From: Actinoallomurus oryzae
GTDB taxonomy: Bacteria > Actinomycetota > Actinomycetes > Streptosporangiales > Streptosporangiaceae
Direction of reading: 5' to 3'
NCBI RefSeq assembly: GCF_039541955.1
Contig: NZ_BAABHF010000026.1
Span: 62,001 to 126,000 of the forward strand
Length of the DNA: 64,000 bases
Below, piece after piece: positions 51,108 to 61,501 of this stretch (position 1 is its first letter; each line of letters opens with the position of its first letter). Position numbers and translations under genes: made by a program. A model generated the notes under the pieces. It made no database searches, was not told the origin of the DNA, and saw only the letters and a list, made by a program, of their open reading frames with translations.

Positions 51108-52625
51108 ATGCGAGCGAAGCGTCTCCGTGCCCACGCCGCCCTCGCCGTGGCCGGGCTGAGCCTCGCGGCCTGCGGCATCCGTCCCGCGACCGCCGAGCGC
51201 GACCCCGGCACCCTCGTCATCGACACCGCGAACTACCCGTCCACCTTGGATCCCGGCAAGCAGTACGACTCCGACACCTACGCGGTCTACCGCAACATCT
51301 TCGACCAGCTCCTGCGCCGGAACCCCAGAACGCAGGCGCTCGTGCCGTGGATCGCCACCTCCTGGCGGCAGACCGACGCGACGACCTGGCGGTTCGCGAT
51401 CCGGCGCGGCGTGCGGTTCAGCGACGGCAGCCCGCTCACCGCGGCGGACGCGGCGTTCAGCGTCAACCGGATCCTGGACAAGAAGTTCGCCAGCCAGCAG
51501 TTCGCCAACTTCTCGGTGATCAGCAAGGCCACCACCGACGGCGGTGACCTGGTCATCCACACGGCGCAGCCCGCGCCGACGCTGCTGACCTACCTGACCA
51601 CGCTGTCCATCGTGCCCGAGCACTACGTCCGGCGGGTCGGCGACGAGAAGTTCGCCGCCAAGCCGATCGGTTCCGGCGCTTACATGCTCGTCTCGGCCAC
51701 GGCCGGATCCCAGGTCGAGCTGAAGGCCAACCCGCTGTGGTGGCACGGCCGGCCGAGCGTGCGCGGCGCGGTCTTCCGCGCGGTGCCCAACGTGGCGAGC
51801 CGCGTCGTCGACCTGCAGTCGCGCAAGGCGGACCTGGCCACCGGCCTCACCCCCGACGCCGCCGACCAGATCAAGCGCGACCCCCGGCTCGCCGTCCTGT
51901 CCACGCCGACCGAGCGGATCGCCTACCTGGCCTTCAACACCATCAAGGGCGGTCCCACCAACGACCCGCGCGTGCGGCGGGCCGTCGCCGCCGCGATCGA
52001 CTACCGCGCCCTCATCGAGAACCTCCAGCGCGGATACGCCAAACCGATCAACTCACTGCTCACCCCGCTCGCGTTCGGCTACGACACGAAGCTGCCGGAC
52101 GCCCGGTACGACCCCGCCGCCGCCCGGCGGCTGGTCGCCGAGGCCGGCGCGAAGGGCGCGACCGTCGTGATGGCGACCTCCCCGTCGTTCAACCCGCAGA
52201 TCGTCCAGGCGATCCAGGCCGACCTCGCCGCCGTGGGACTGAAGGTCCAGATCCGCGGCACCGACCAGCCGACGTACCTCAAGAAGGTGCAGGACCCCGG
52301 GCACGACTGGGGATCGATCCGGTTCGGCCGCTGGTCGTGCTCGTGCCTGGACGCCGACGGCGTGATCTACCCCCTCTTCCACACCGGCGGCATCTGGAGC
52401 TCCTACACCAATCCGTCCTTCGACCGGCTCGTCGAGCAGGCCCGCCGGGTGATCGACCCGAAGCGGCGCGGCGCCCTCTATGACCAGGCGTTCCAGGTGC
52501 TGGCCCGCGACCTGCCCGGCCTCGGGCTGTTCCAGGACTACGCGATCTACGGCGCGAACTCCCGGGTCTCCTGGACGCCGGACGCCCAGGAGAGCTTCTT
52601 CCTCGACACGATGAAGGTGCGCTGA
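51108..52625 (+). CDS. Dipeptide/oligopeptide-type ABC transporter substrate-binding lipoprotein
   Basis: A 505-residue SBP_bac_5 (cluster C) protein with a lipoprotein signal (AALAVAGLSLAACG, lipobox LAAC). Conserved parts are TLDPGKQYDSDTYAVYRNIF, the hinge region FSDGSPLTAADAAFSVNRIL and AYLAFNTIKGGPTNDPRVRR. It captures peptides or other nitrogen compounds outside the cell for the permeases encoded next. ATG at 51108 is used; a TTG at 51093 is too close to a GAGGA. It sits 2 bp before the first permease. Confidence 0.92.
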   Translation: MRAKRLRAHAALAVAGLSLAACGIRPATAERDPGTLVIDTANYPSTLDPGKQYDSDTYAVYRNIFDQLLRRNPRTQALVPWIATSWRQTDATTWRFAIRRGVRFSDGSPLTAADAAFSVNRILDKKFASQQFANFSVISKATTDGGDLVIHTAQPAPTLLTYLTTLSIVPEHYVRRVGDEKFAAKPIGSGAYMLVSATAGSQVELKANPLWWHGRPSVRGAVFRAVPNVASRVVDLQSRKADLATGLTPDAADQIKRDPRLAVLSTPTERIAYLAFNTIKGGPTNDPRVRRAVAAAIDYRALIENLQRGYAKPINSLLTPLAFGYDTKLPDARYDPAAARRLVAEAGAKGATVVMATSPSFNPQIVQAIQADLAAVGLKVQIRGTDQPTYLKKVQDPGHDWGSIRFGRWSCSCLDADGVIYPLFHTGGIWSSYTNPSFDRLVEQARRVIDPKRRGALYDQAFQVLARDLPGLGLFQDYAIYGANSRVSWTPDAQESFFLDTMKVR

Positions 52626-52627
52626 CG

Positions 52628-53602
52628 ATGACGGCCGTGATCCCCCGGCGGCGTCTCGCCGCCCTCCCCGCCACACCCCGCTACATCGCCGGCCGGGCCG
52701 GGCAGGCGCTGCTGGCCCTGTTCGGCGTGGTGACGATCGTGTTCTTCGCGCTGCGCCTCTCGGGCGACCCGGCCCGGCTGCTGGTGCCCGAGGGCGCCAC
52801 GGCCGCCGACATCGCCCGGGTGCGCGACCGGCTCGGCCTGAACGACTCGCTCTGGCACCAGTACACGACCTTCCTCGGCAACGCCGTCCACGGGAACCTC
52901 GGCTACTCGTACGTGCAGAACCGCCCGGCCACGGACCTGCTCGCCGAGCGGCTGCCCTACACCGCCAACCTCGCGGTCGCGGCGCTGGTGCTGTCGCTGC
53001 TCTTCGGCGTCACGGTCGGCACCGTCACCGCGCTCCGGCGCGGACGGTGGCAGGAGCGGGTGCTGATGCCGATCGTCCTCGCGGGCCAGGCGATGCCGGC
53101 GTTCTGGACCGGGCTGCTCCTCGTGCTGGTGTTCTCGGTCGGCCTGCGCTGGCTGCCCTCGACCGGGTACGACGGCCCGCTGTCGCTGCTGCTGCCCAGC
53201 GTCACGCTCGCCGCGCTGTCCGCCGCGGCCATCGCCCGCGTGACCCGGGCCGCGATGCTGGAGCAGCTCGCCCAGGACTACGTGCGCACGGCGCGCGCCA
53301 AGGGCGCCGGCACCTGGCGCCTGGTCACCCGCCACCTCGCGCGCAACACCGCGATCCCGGTGCTCACCGTGGCCGCGCTGGAGCTGGCCAACCTGCTCGG
53401 TGGCGCGGTCGTCACCGAGGTCATCTTCGCCTGGCCGGGGCTCGGCCAGCTCACCGTCCAGTCCGTCGAGGCGCGCGACTTCCCGGTCGTGCAGGCGATC
53501 GTCCTGCTCGCCTCGGCCGTGTACGTCGTGGTCAACCTCGCCACCGACCTGCTGTACGGCGTCATCGACCGGCGCGTGGCCGCCGGAGGAGGTTCCGCAT
53601 GA
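52628..53602 (+). CDS. ABC permease, DppB/OppB type
   Basis: A 324-residue inner-membrane protein with six TM helices and the peptide-permease features LRLSGDPARLLVPEGATAAD, LGYSYVQNRPATDLLAERLP and the EAA loop VRTARAKGAGTWRLVTRHLA. It forms half of the translocation pore with the next gene product. It starts 2 bp after the binding-protein gene and overlaps the second permease by ATGA. Confidence 0.95.
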   Translation: MTAVIPRRRLAALPATPRYIAGRAGQALLALFGVVTIVFFALRLSGDPARLLVPEGATAADIARVRDRLGLNDSLWHQYTTFLGNAVHGNLGYSYVQNRPATDLLAERLPYTANLAVAALVLSLLFGVTVGTVTALRRGRWQERVLMPIVLAGQAMPAFWTGLLLVLVFSVGLRWLPSTGYDGPLSLLLPSVTLAALSAAAIARVTRAAMLEQLAQDYVRTARAKGAGTWRLVTRHLARNTAIPVLTVAALELANLLGGAVVTEVIFAWPGLGQLTVQSVEARDFPVVQAIVLLASAVYVVVNLATDLLYGVIDRRVAAGGGSA

Positions 53603-54462
53603 ACGGCCGGTCCCGTCTCACGATCCCGCTGGTCATCGTCGGCCTGTACGTGCTGCTGGCGGTGTTCGCGCCGCTGCTCTCCCCGGACGACCCGAACGCC
53701 GTCGCGCTGGCCCGGCGGCTGCTGCCGCCCCAGGCGCACCACCTCATGGGCACCGACGCCCTCGGCCGCGACGTGCTGTCGCGCGTGATGTACGGCACGC
53801 GGGTCTCGCTGCTCGTCGCCGCGGCGGCGGTGGTGGTGGCGGGCGTCGCCGGCGTCGCGCTCGGCATGGTCGCGGGCTGGCGGGGCGGCTGGCTCGGCGC
53901 GGTCGTCATGCGGATCGTCGACGTCGTCCTGTCGGTGCCGTTCTTCCTGCTCGCCGTCCTGGTCGTCGCCGTTCTCGGCCCCAGCCTGGTCAACGTCGTG
54001 GTGTGCCTGGCGATCGTGCGCTGGCCGAGGTACGCCCGGGTGGCCTACTCCACCACCCTGCAGACCCGGGGCCGCGGCTTCGTACGGGCGGCGACGGCGA
54101 CCGGGGCGTCCGGCGGCTGGATCCTGGCCCGGCACGTGCTGCCCGAGGTGCTGCCGGTGGCGATCGTCGTGGGCACGCTGGAGTTCGGGCTGATGGTGGT
54201 GTACGAGGCGTCACTGTCCTTCCTCGGCCTGGGCGTGCAGCCGCCGACGGCCTCCTGGGGGTCGATCCTGTCCGACGGACAGCAGTACATCGCGACGGCC
54301 TGGTGGCTCGCCACGTTCCCCGGCCTCGCCCTGTTCGTCCTCGTGCTCGCGGTGAACCTCCTCGGCGACGCCGCGCGCGACCGGCTCGACCCGGCCAAGC
54401 GCGCGACGGTGACACGCCGCCGGTTCCTCCGGCGCCCCCGTACGGCGGAGGCACCGGCGTGA
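53599..54462 (+). CDS. ABC permease, DppC/OppC type
   Basis: A 287-residue permease with an N-terminal TM helix and the DppC landmark HHLMGTDALGRDVLSRVMYG, the EAA loop FVRAATATGASGGWILARHV, and SFLGLGVQPPTASWGSIL near the C-terminus. With DppB-like it makes the channel. The last residues are basic (RRRFLRRPRTAEAPA) and may contact the ATPases. GAGG precedes the ATG. A 55-bp gap with GCGAGCG-type repeats follows before the dehydrogenase gene. Confidence 0.95.
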   Translation: MNGRSRLTIPLVIVGLYVLLAVFAPLLSPDDPNAVALARRLLPPQAHHLMGTDALGRDVLSRVMYGTRVSLLVAAAAVVVAGVAGVALGMVAGWRGGWLGAVVMRIVDVVLSVPFFLLAVLVVAVLGPSLVNVVVCLAIVRWPRYARVAYSTTLQTRGRGFVRAATATGASGGWILARHVLPEVLPVAIVVGTLEFGLMVVYEASLSFLGLGVQPPTASWGSILSDGQQYIATAWWLATFPGLALFVLVLAVNLLGDAARDRLDPAKRATVTRRRFLRRPRTAEAPA

Positions 54463-54517
54463 GCGAGCGGATCAGCGAGCACGGCGGCGAAGCGAGATCA
54501 CAGTGTCAGGAGGCTTC

Positions 54518-55306
54518 ATGATCCCCGACTACGGCCGTGAGTTCGCCGGCAAACGGGTGCTCATCACCGGGGCGGCCGGAGTGATCGGCCGGTGGACCGC
54601 CGAGGCGTTCCGCGCCCAGGGCGCGGAGCTGCTGCTGTCCGACGCGCGCGCCGAGCCCCTCACCGAGCTCGGCGAGGCCCTCGGCGCGCACACCGCGGTC
54701 GCGGACCTGAGCACCGCCGACGGCGTCGCCGCGCTGATCGCGGCCCTGGACGAGCGCTGGCGATCGGCCGACATCCTCATCAACAACGCCGGCGTCTATC
54801 CCCGTACGCCCCTGGCGACCACCGACCGCGCCGCGGTCGAGCGGATCCTCGACATCAACGTGATCGCGCCGTACCAGCTCGCCCAGCACGTGATCGGCAC
54901 CATGACCCGCGAGGGCGTGCGCGGCTGCGTCGTGAACCTCACCTCCGGCGCGGCCAAGCGCCCGACCCGTACCGGCGGCGTCTACGCCGCGAGCAAGGCC
55001 GCGCTGGAGATGCTGACCCGCTCGCTCGCCCTGGAGGCGGGCGAGGCGGGGATCCGGGTCGTCGCCGTCGGCCCCGGCTTCGCGCCCGGCAGCGAGGTGA
55101 GCGAGCTGCCCACCGATCACGTCGCCAAGATGCGGGCGGGCATCCCGCTCGGCCGTACCTCCGGACCGAACGACGCGCCCGCGGCGATCCTGTGGCTGTG
55201 CTCCGGCGCGGCCTCATTCGTCACCGGCACCACCCTCGACGTCGACGGCGGCCGTACCGCCGGCGACTTCGTCCCGGCAGCGAGGCAGAACGGGAGTGCG
55301 AATTGA
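54518..55306 (+). CDS. Short-chain dehydrogenase/reductase
   Basis: A 262-residue classical SDR: cofactor motif VLITGAAGVIGRWTAEAFRA, LINNAGVYPRTPL, catalytic Ser in VVNLTSGAAKRP, Tyr/Lys in GGVYAASKAALEML, and the C-terminal FVTGTTLDVDGGRTAG. The cofactor is probably NAD(H) or NADP(H); the Asp in LLLSDARAEP favours NAD. The substrate is unknown but should be an alcohol or ketone in the operon's pathway. ATG at 54518 follows AGGAGG. Its stop overlaps a TTG start. Confidence 0.92.
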   Translation: MIPDYGREFAGKRVLITGAAGVIGRWTAEAFRAQGAELLLSDARAEPLTELGEALGAHTAVADLSTADGVAALIAALDERWRSADILINNAGVYPRTPLATTDRAAVERILDINVIAPYQLAQHVIGTMTREGVRGCVVNLTSGAAKRPTRTGGVYAASKAALEMLTRSLALEAGEAGIRVVAVGPGFAPGSEVSELPTDHVAKMRAGIPLGRTSGPNDAPAAILWLCSGAASFVTGTTLDVDGGRTAGDFVPAARQNGSAN

Positions 55307-56148
55307 GCTATCCATGGCCGGGCGGCGCGCGGGCCGCCGTGTGCTTCACGCTCGACTTCGACGGCGAGTCGCCGTACCTGTGGCGTAACCGGGACCGGCG
55401 TGACGACGCCGTCGGCGAGCTCGAACAGCGCCGGTACGGCCCGCGCCGCGGCATGGCGAACCTGCTGTCGATGATGGACGGCCTGGGCCTGCGGGCGACG
55501 GTGTTCGTGCCCGGCTGGATCGCCGCGACCTACCCCGAGCAGGTCGCCGAGGTCCACCGGCGAGGGCACGAGCTGGCCCTGCACGGCTGGTGCCACGAGC
55601 CGCCGACGAGCCTGACCGGCGACGACCTGCACGCGACCCTCGACCGGGCGATCCGCGCGCTGGAGGGGATCTCCGGCGAACGCCCGGTCGGCTACCGGTC
55701 GCCGAGCTGGGACATGACCGGCGGCGTCTTCCCGGTGCTGCGGGCCCTGGGCATCGGCTACGACAGCTCGCTGATGGGCGACGACCGCCCGTACGAGGTG
55801 GACGGCGTCGTGGAGGTCCCGGTCGACTGGGCCACCGACGACGCGCCGTACTACCGCTACGTCGGCGGCGACCCGCGCCCGCCCGCGCCGACCGGCCCGG
55901 TGCGCGACGCCTGGGCCGCCGAGATCGCCGCCGCCAAGAGGCACGGCACGCTCTGCATGATCACCGTGCATCCGTGGCTGTCCGGCCGTCCCGCACGCGT
56001 CGCGGCCCTGGAGGAACTGCTCGGGCCGGTCGTCGCCGACGCCGAGCTGTGCACCCCGACCGTACGGGACCTGGCCGCGCACCACCGGGCCCAGGAGGGC
56101 GGGCGCACGGTCACCCTGGACCGGCTCGATCGGCCCGCCCATGACTGA
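55303..56148 (+). CDS. Polysaccharide deacetylase (PuuE/allantoinase-like)
   Basis: A 281-residue NodB-fold hydrolase: VCFTLDFDGESPYLWRNR with the metal Asp, LALHGWCHEPPTSL with the His pair, GYRSPSWDMTGGVFPVLRAL, and a final TVHPWLSGRPARV with the catalytic His. Members near catabolic genes (PuuE, cyclic-imide hydrolases) cleave amides or ureides rather than chitin, and there is no signal peptide here. It probably opens or deacylates a cytosolic intermediate. TTG at 55303 overlaps the preceding stop (TTGA) with GGGAG upstream. Confidence 0.88.
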   Translation: MSYPWPGGARAAVCFTLDFDGESPYLWRNRDRRDDAVGELEQRRYGPRRGMANLLSMMDGLGLRATVFVPGWIAATYPEQVAEVHRRGHELALHGWCHEPPTSLTGDDLHATLDRAIRALEGISGERPVGYRSPSWDMTGGVFPVLRALGIGYDSSLMGDDRPYEVDGVVEVPVDWATDDAPYYRYVGGDPRPPAPTGPVRDAWAAEIAAAKRHGTLCMITVHPWLSGRPARVAALEELLGPVVADAELCTPTVRDLAAHHRAQEGGRTVTLDRLDRPAHD

Positions 56149-57118
56149 GCCGGCAACGGAGTTCCTGCGGATCCGCGACCTCAGGGTCGGCTTCGGCCCG
56201 GGGCGCGAGGCCGTGCGCGGCGTCGACCTGAGCGCCGAGCGCGGCGAGACCGTCGCGCTCGTGGGGGAGTCCGGCTGCGGCAAGAGCCTCACCGCGCTCG
56301 CGCTCCTGGGCCTGCTGCCCCCCGGAGCGAGCGCGACCGGCTCGGCGGTGCTGGACGGCACCGAGCTGGTCGGCCGGGACGAGCGCGCGCTGCGGCGGAT
56401 CCGCGGCGCCCGCGCCGGCATGGTGTTCCAGGACCCGATGAGCTCGCTCAACCCCACCACGCCGGTCGGCGCGCAGATCGCCGAGGTGCTGGCCATCCAC
56501 ACGCGGATGAGCCGGTCCGCGCGGCGCCGCCGGGCGGTGGAGCTGATGGAGTCGGTGGGCATCCCGGACGCCGCCGCGCGGGCGCGGCAGATGCCGCACC
56601 AGCTGTCCGGCGGGATGCGCCAGCGAGTGATGATCTCCATCGCGCTCGCCGGCCGGCCGGACCTGCTGGTCGCCGACGAGCCCACCACCGCGCTGGACGT
56701 GACCGTGCAGGCCCAGGTGCTCGCGCTGCTGCGCGAACGCGCCCGCGACACGGTCCTGCTGTTCATCACCCATGACATGGGCGTCGTCGCCGAGATCGCG
56801 GACCGGGTCGCGGTGATGTACGCGGGGAAGATCGTCGAGACCGGCCCGGTCCGCGACGTGCTCGACGCTCCGCGCCATCCGTACACCGCGGCGCTCCTGC
56901 GGTCCGTGCCCGACCCCGACCGCCCGGTCGCGGGCGAGCTGCCGACCATCCCCGGCCAGGTCCCGGCCGTCGGCGAGCGGATCGAGGGCTGCCCGTTCCG
57001 CCCCCGCTGCACGCGGGCGAGCGGCCGCTGCCTGACCCCACCGGACCTGACCCCGGCCGGCTCCGGCGGCGCCGTCGCCTGCTGGCACCCGCACGAGCTC
57101 ACGGAGGCCGCGCCATGA
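56141..57118 (+). CDS. Oligopeptide/dipeptide ABC transporter ATPase, DppD type
   Basis: A 325-residue ATPase with Walker A GESGCGKSLTALALLG, signature QLSGGMRQRVMISIALAG, Walker B LLVADEPTTALDVT and the H-loop LLFITHDMGVVAEI. The C-terminal oligopeptide/FeS-type extension has the usual Cys cluster GCPFRPRCTRASGRCLTPP, then VACWHP. It powers uptake together with the next ATPase. ATG at 56141 overlaps the deacetylase by 8 bp. Confidence 0.95.
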   Translation: MTEPATEFLRIRDLRVGFGPGREAVRGVDLSAERGETVALVGESGCGKSLTALALLGLLPPGASATGSAVLDGTELVGRDERALRRIRGARAGMVFQDPMSSLNPTTPVGAQIAEVLAIHTRMSRSARRRRAVELMESVGIPDAAARARQMPHQLSGGMRQRVMISIALAGRPDLLVADEPTTALDVTVQAQVLALLRERARDTVLLFITHDMGVVAEIADRVAVMYAGKIVETGPVRDVLDAPRHPYTAALLRSVPDPDRPVAGELPTIPGQVPAVGERIEGCPFRPRCTRASGRCLTPPDLTPAGSGGAVACWHPHELTEAAP

Positions 57119-57271
57119 GAGCGAGCGAACCGACGAGCGCGTCCCCCCGGCCGCTCCGCGGCGGGGGGCGGCCCGCGAACGAGCGAACCGATATGCGCGT
57201 CCGCCCGCTCTTCCCGGGGTCCCCGGGCGCGGAGCCTGCGGAGCGTTTTCGTGGGGGGCGAAGGAGGGCTC
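57119..57271 (+). other. Intercistronic spacer with hairpin and GAGCGAAC-type direct repeats
   Basis: Unlike all other junctions in this operon, 153 bp separate the two ATPase genes. CCCCCCGGCCGC at 57143-57154 and GCGGCGGGGGG at 57158-57168 form a tight stem-loop. GAGCGAACCGA-N-GCGCGTCC occurs twice, starting near 57124 and 57181. A similar GAGCGAGCGGATCAGCGAGC follows the DppC-like stop at 54462. This may act as an attenuator or RNA-stability element. Confidence 0.45.
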
Positions 57272-58239
<968 letters not shown>

Positions 58240-58243
<4 letters not shown>

Positions 58244-60756
58244 GCCTGCCGGACGGTCTCACGATCACCCGGGACGCGTACGGGATCCCCTCGGTCGACG
58301 CGGAGTCCGAGCCGCTCGCCTGGTTCGGGCTGGGCTGGGCGGCCGCTGAGGACCGCCTGTGGCAGCTCGAGTACGACCGCCGGCGGGCACGCGGACGGTG
58401 GGCCGAGGTGGTGGGGGCGGCGGCGCTGCCGGCCGACCGGCTGGCCCGGCGGCTCCGGCTGACCGACGCGGCCGAGCGGGACCTGGCCGCGATGGACCCG
58501 GTCACCGCCGCGACGTTCGAGCGGTACGCCGACGGGGTCAACGCGTACGTCCGCGCGTCCGGGCTGCCGCCGGAGTACGCGATCGCCGGGATCGGGTGGG
58601 AAGAGTGGACACCCCGCGACTCGGTGCTGGCGTTCAAGATCCGGCACGTGCTGATGGGCGTCTGGCAGTACAAGGTCGCCCGCGCCGTGCTGCGCGCGCG
58701 TGCGGGACGCCGCTCGGCCGACGCCTTCGACCCCCGGCCGCTGCCCGGCATGCGGGTGACGGTGCCGCCGCTGGGCCGCGTCCCGCGCGAGGACCCGCGG
58801 GCGGCACTGGCCGAGCAGGCGCGCGCGGACGTCGAGAGCGCCGCCGCGTACCTCGGCTTCCTGGCGGAGGCCGAGGGCGGATCCAACGCGTGGGCGATCG
58901 GCGCCGGGCGCACGAGGACGGGCCGGCCGCTGCTGGTCAACGACTCCCACCGCGCCCTCGACACGCCGAACGCCTACTGGCAGGCGCACCTGCGCTGCCC
59001 GGAGTTCACCGTGTCGGGCGCCACCTTCCCCGGCCTCCCCGGATTCCCGCACTTCGGGCACAACGGCCGGGTCGGCTGGGCGATCACGAACGCCGCGGGC
59101 GACGCGCAGGACCTCTACGTCGAGCAGTTCCGCCGCGGCGGCACGGAAGTGCGCACGGCGACCGGCTGGGAGCCCGCGCCGGTGCGCGAGGAGCGGATCG
59201 CCGTACGGGGCGGCGAGGAGCACGTCGAGCGGTGCCACATGACGCCGAACGGCCCGGTCGTGCACGGCGACCCCGCCAGCGGTGCCGCGCTCTCGCTGCG
59301 CTGGACCGCGACGGACCGGCCGTGCGCGCAGTTCGGCGTGCTCCGGCGGATGCTGCTGGCCGGCGACGTACGCACCCTGCTGGACGGGCAGGAGGGCTGG
59401 GTCGACCCGCTGAACAACCTGGTCGCCGCCGACACCGGCGGGCACATCGGCTACCTGCTGCGCGGCGAACTGCCCGCACGGGACACCCTGGTACCCACCC
59501 AGGTCCCGGTGCCCGGCTGGGAGCCGGGCTACGGCTGGCGCGGACGCGTGCCGTTCACCGAGATGCCCCGGATGGAGGACCCGCCCGAGGGCATCATCGT
59601 CACCGCGAACAACACCGTGACCGCCGCCGAACGGCCGTTCGTGTCACATTCGATGAACGACTGCTACCGCTCGGAGCGGATCCACGAACTCGCCGCCGCG
59701 TCGGCGTCCCCCGGGGCAGGGGTTGTCCACAGCAGTCCCGAGACCTTCTCCACCAGCCATCAGCACTGGACAATGGAAGTGGGATGGAGCCCCCTGGGCG
59801 GGAGGGGCATCGGTCCGGGGCAGGGCGCCGGTCCGGGGCAGGGCGCCGGTCCGGGGCAGGGCGCCGGTCCGGGGCAGGGCGCCGGTCCGGGGCAGGGCGC
59901 CGGTCCAGGGCAGGGCGCCGGTCCAGGGCAGGGCGCCGGTCCAGGGCAGGGCGCCGGTCCAGGGCAGGGCGCCGGTCCAGGGCAGGGCGCCGGTTACGGG
60001 CGGCTCACGGCCGGCGACATGGTGGCCTGGCAGGGGGACACGGTCTCGGTCGCGGCGCGGCGGTGGGGACAGTTGCTCGCCGGGCGCGGGCCGTACGCCG
60101 GGGCGGCCGAACGGGCTCGCGCGCTTCTCGCGGCCGGTGGTGGCGACCTCGCCGCCACGAGTACCGTCGGCCTGGTGCATGCCTGTTTCCGTCGCGCGCT
60201 GGCGCGGCGCCTGCTGGATCGTGAGCTCGGCGCGGGCACGCGGTCGTGGTTGATGGAGTCCGGTCTGCCCGGGGTTCCGGTGCTGCTGCGGCGCTGGTTC
60301 GCCGCGCTCACCTGGCCGCGCCCGGACGACGGCGCGTGGCCGGCCGCCTCGCTCGGCGACGATCTGCTCACCGAGGCGCTCGACGCGGCCTGGCGGCAGG
60401 CGTGCGGGGACGCGGAGTCCCCGCCGCCCTGGGGCGAGGTTCACCGTACGGCCGCGCGGCACACTCTGCGCGCGGTCGCCGGCCCCGGCCTCGACCCGCC
60501 GCCCGTCGGCATCGGCGGTGACAACGAGACCATCCAGAACGGCGCGTACGGCTGGAAGGAGGGCACGCCGTTCGACATCACGAACCTGTCGGTGTACCGG
60601 CAGGTGCTGGACCTCGCCGACCTGGACGGGTCCGGATGGGTGATCCCGGGCGGAGCCTCCGGCCGGCCCGGCGGCCGGCACTACGCCGACCAGCTGGAGC
60701 CCTGGACGCGGCACCGTCTCGTGCCGATGCGCCCGGCCTGGGGGACCGGTGACTGA
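58240..60756 (+). CDS. Penicillin acylase-family Ntn amidase with internal Gly-rich repeat insert
   Basis: An 838-residue Ntn-hydrolase precursor. The alpha part starts LTITRDAYGIPSVDAE with WAAAEDRLWQLEYDRRRARG. Self-cleavage is expected at Gly-Ser (EGGSNAWAIGAGR, Ser ~215), which frees the nucleophile Ser of the beta chain. Conserved beta-chain parts include NDSHRALDTPNAYW, HFGHNGRVGWAITN and NNTVTAAERPF. No signal peptide is seen, so it should work in the cytoplasm on an imported amide. Residues ~488-584 are extra relative to the family: an unrelated segment, then (GPGQGA)x10. The normal sequence resumes at RLTAGDMVAWQGDTVS. Confidence 0.9.
59812..59991. repeat. Ten tandem 18-bp units inside the amidase gene
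   Basis: Units GGTCCGGGGCAGGGCGCC start every 18 bp from 59812 to 59974. The first five have CCGGGG and the last five CCAGGG, so two founder versions were each amplified. Each encodes GPGQGA in frame. Confidence 0.95.
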
Positions 60757-61447
60757 AGCGCCCCCGGAGCTGAACAGCCTGGTGCGTTCGGCGTACGAGG
60801 CCGTGCGCCAGGCCGTGCTCGAACGCCGGCTGCTGCCCGGCGAGCGCGTCACCGTACGCCCGTTCGCCGAGCGGCTCGGCATCTCGCCGACCCCGGTCAA
60901 GGCGGCGCTCGCCGTCCTCGAACGCGAGGGGTTCCTCGTCGCGCGCAAGCACTCGGGCTACTTCGTCGCCGAGATGACCGCCGCGGACATGCGCGACATC
61001 TACGAGCTGCGGTCGGCGATCGACGCCCTCGCGGCCCGCCACATCGCGCGCACCCGGCCCGCCGGCCTGCTCGACCGGCTCGGCGAGCTGATCGAGGGCC
61101 AGCGGACCGCGTTGACGGCCGGCGACGTGGAGACGTACGCCGAACTGGACCGGGAGTTCCACGCGCTCATCTGGCGCGGCTCGGCCAACCGGCGCCTGAC
61201 CGCCATCGCCGACCTGCTGACCGCCCAGCTGCGGCTCGGACACAACCTCACCACCGCCGTCCCCGGCCGTCCATCGGCGAGCCTGGACGAGCACGTGGAG
61301 ATCGTGGACGCGCTCCTGTCCGGCGACACCGCCGCCGCCGAACAGGCGGCCCGCCGGCACGTCGCCCAGGTCATCCGCGCCCTGGAGAAGGTGCTGCCCG
61401 AGCGGAGCACGCTGCCCCAGGACGCGTCCCGAAGTCCCCGACCGTAG
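60749..61447 (+). CDS. GntR-family transcriptional regulator (FadR/FCD branch), likely operon regulator
   Basis: A 232-residue protein. The winged helix at 10-75 reads RLLPGERVTVRPFAERLGIS and PTPVKAALAVLEREGFLVAR. An all-helical FCD effector domain follows (DIYELRSAIDALAARHIART, YAELDREFHALIW, and DEHVEIVDALLSGD), which binds small carboxylates through a metal site. It overlaps the amidase gene by 8 bp and is the last gene of the operon. The TTGGATCCAA palindrome before the first gene is its probable site. Confidence 0.92.
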   Translation: MTEAPPELNSLVRSAYEAVRQAVLERRLLPGERVTVRPFAERLGISPTPVKAALAVLEREGFLVARKHSGYFVAEMTAADMRDIYELRSAIDALAARHIARTRPAGLLDRLGELIEGQRTALTAGDVETYAELDREFHALIWRGSANRRLTAIADLLTAQLRLGHNLTTAVPGRPSASLDEHVEIVDALLSGDTAAAEQAARRHVAQVIRALEKVLPERSTLPQDASRSPRP

Positions 61448-61501
61448 CGAGCGGCGCACAGGAGGACAGCGGAACCCGCAGACGCGTCCCGGGGCACCGT
61501 C

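Noticed and set aside
59723..59731. TTGTCCACA, a DnaA-box-like sequence, inside the amidase insert (another at 29948-29956)
   Set aside because: Each is a single copy without clustering, an AT-rich region or replication genes, so an origin is not supported.
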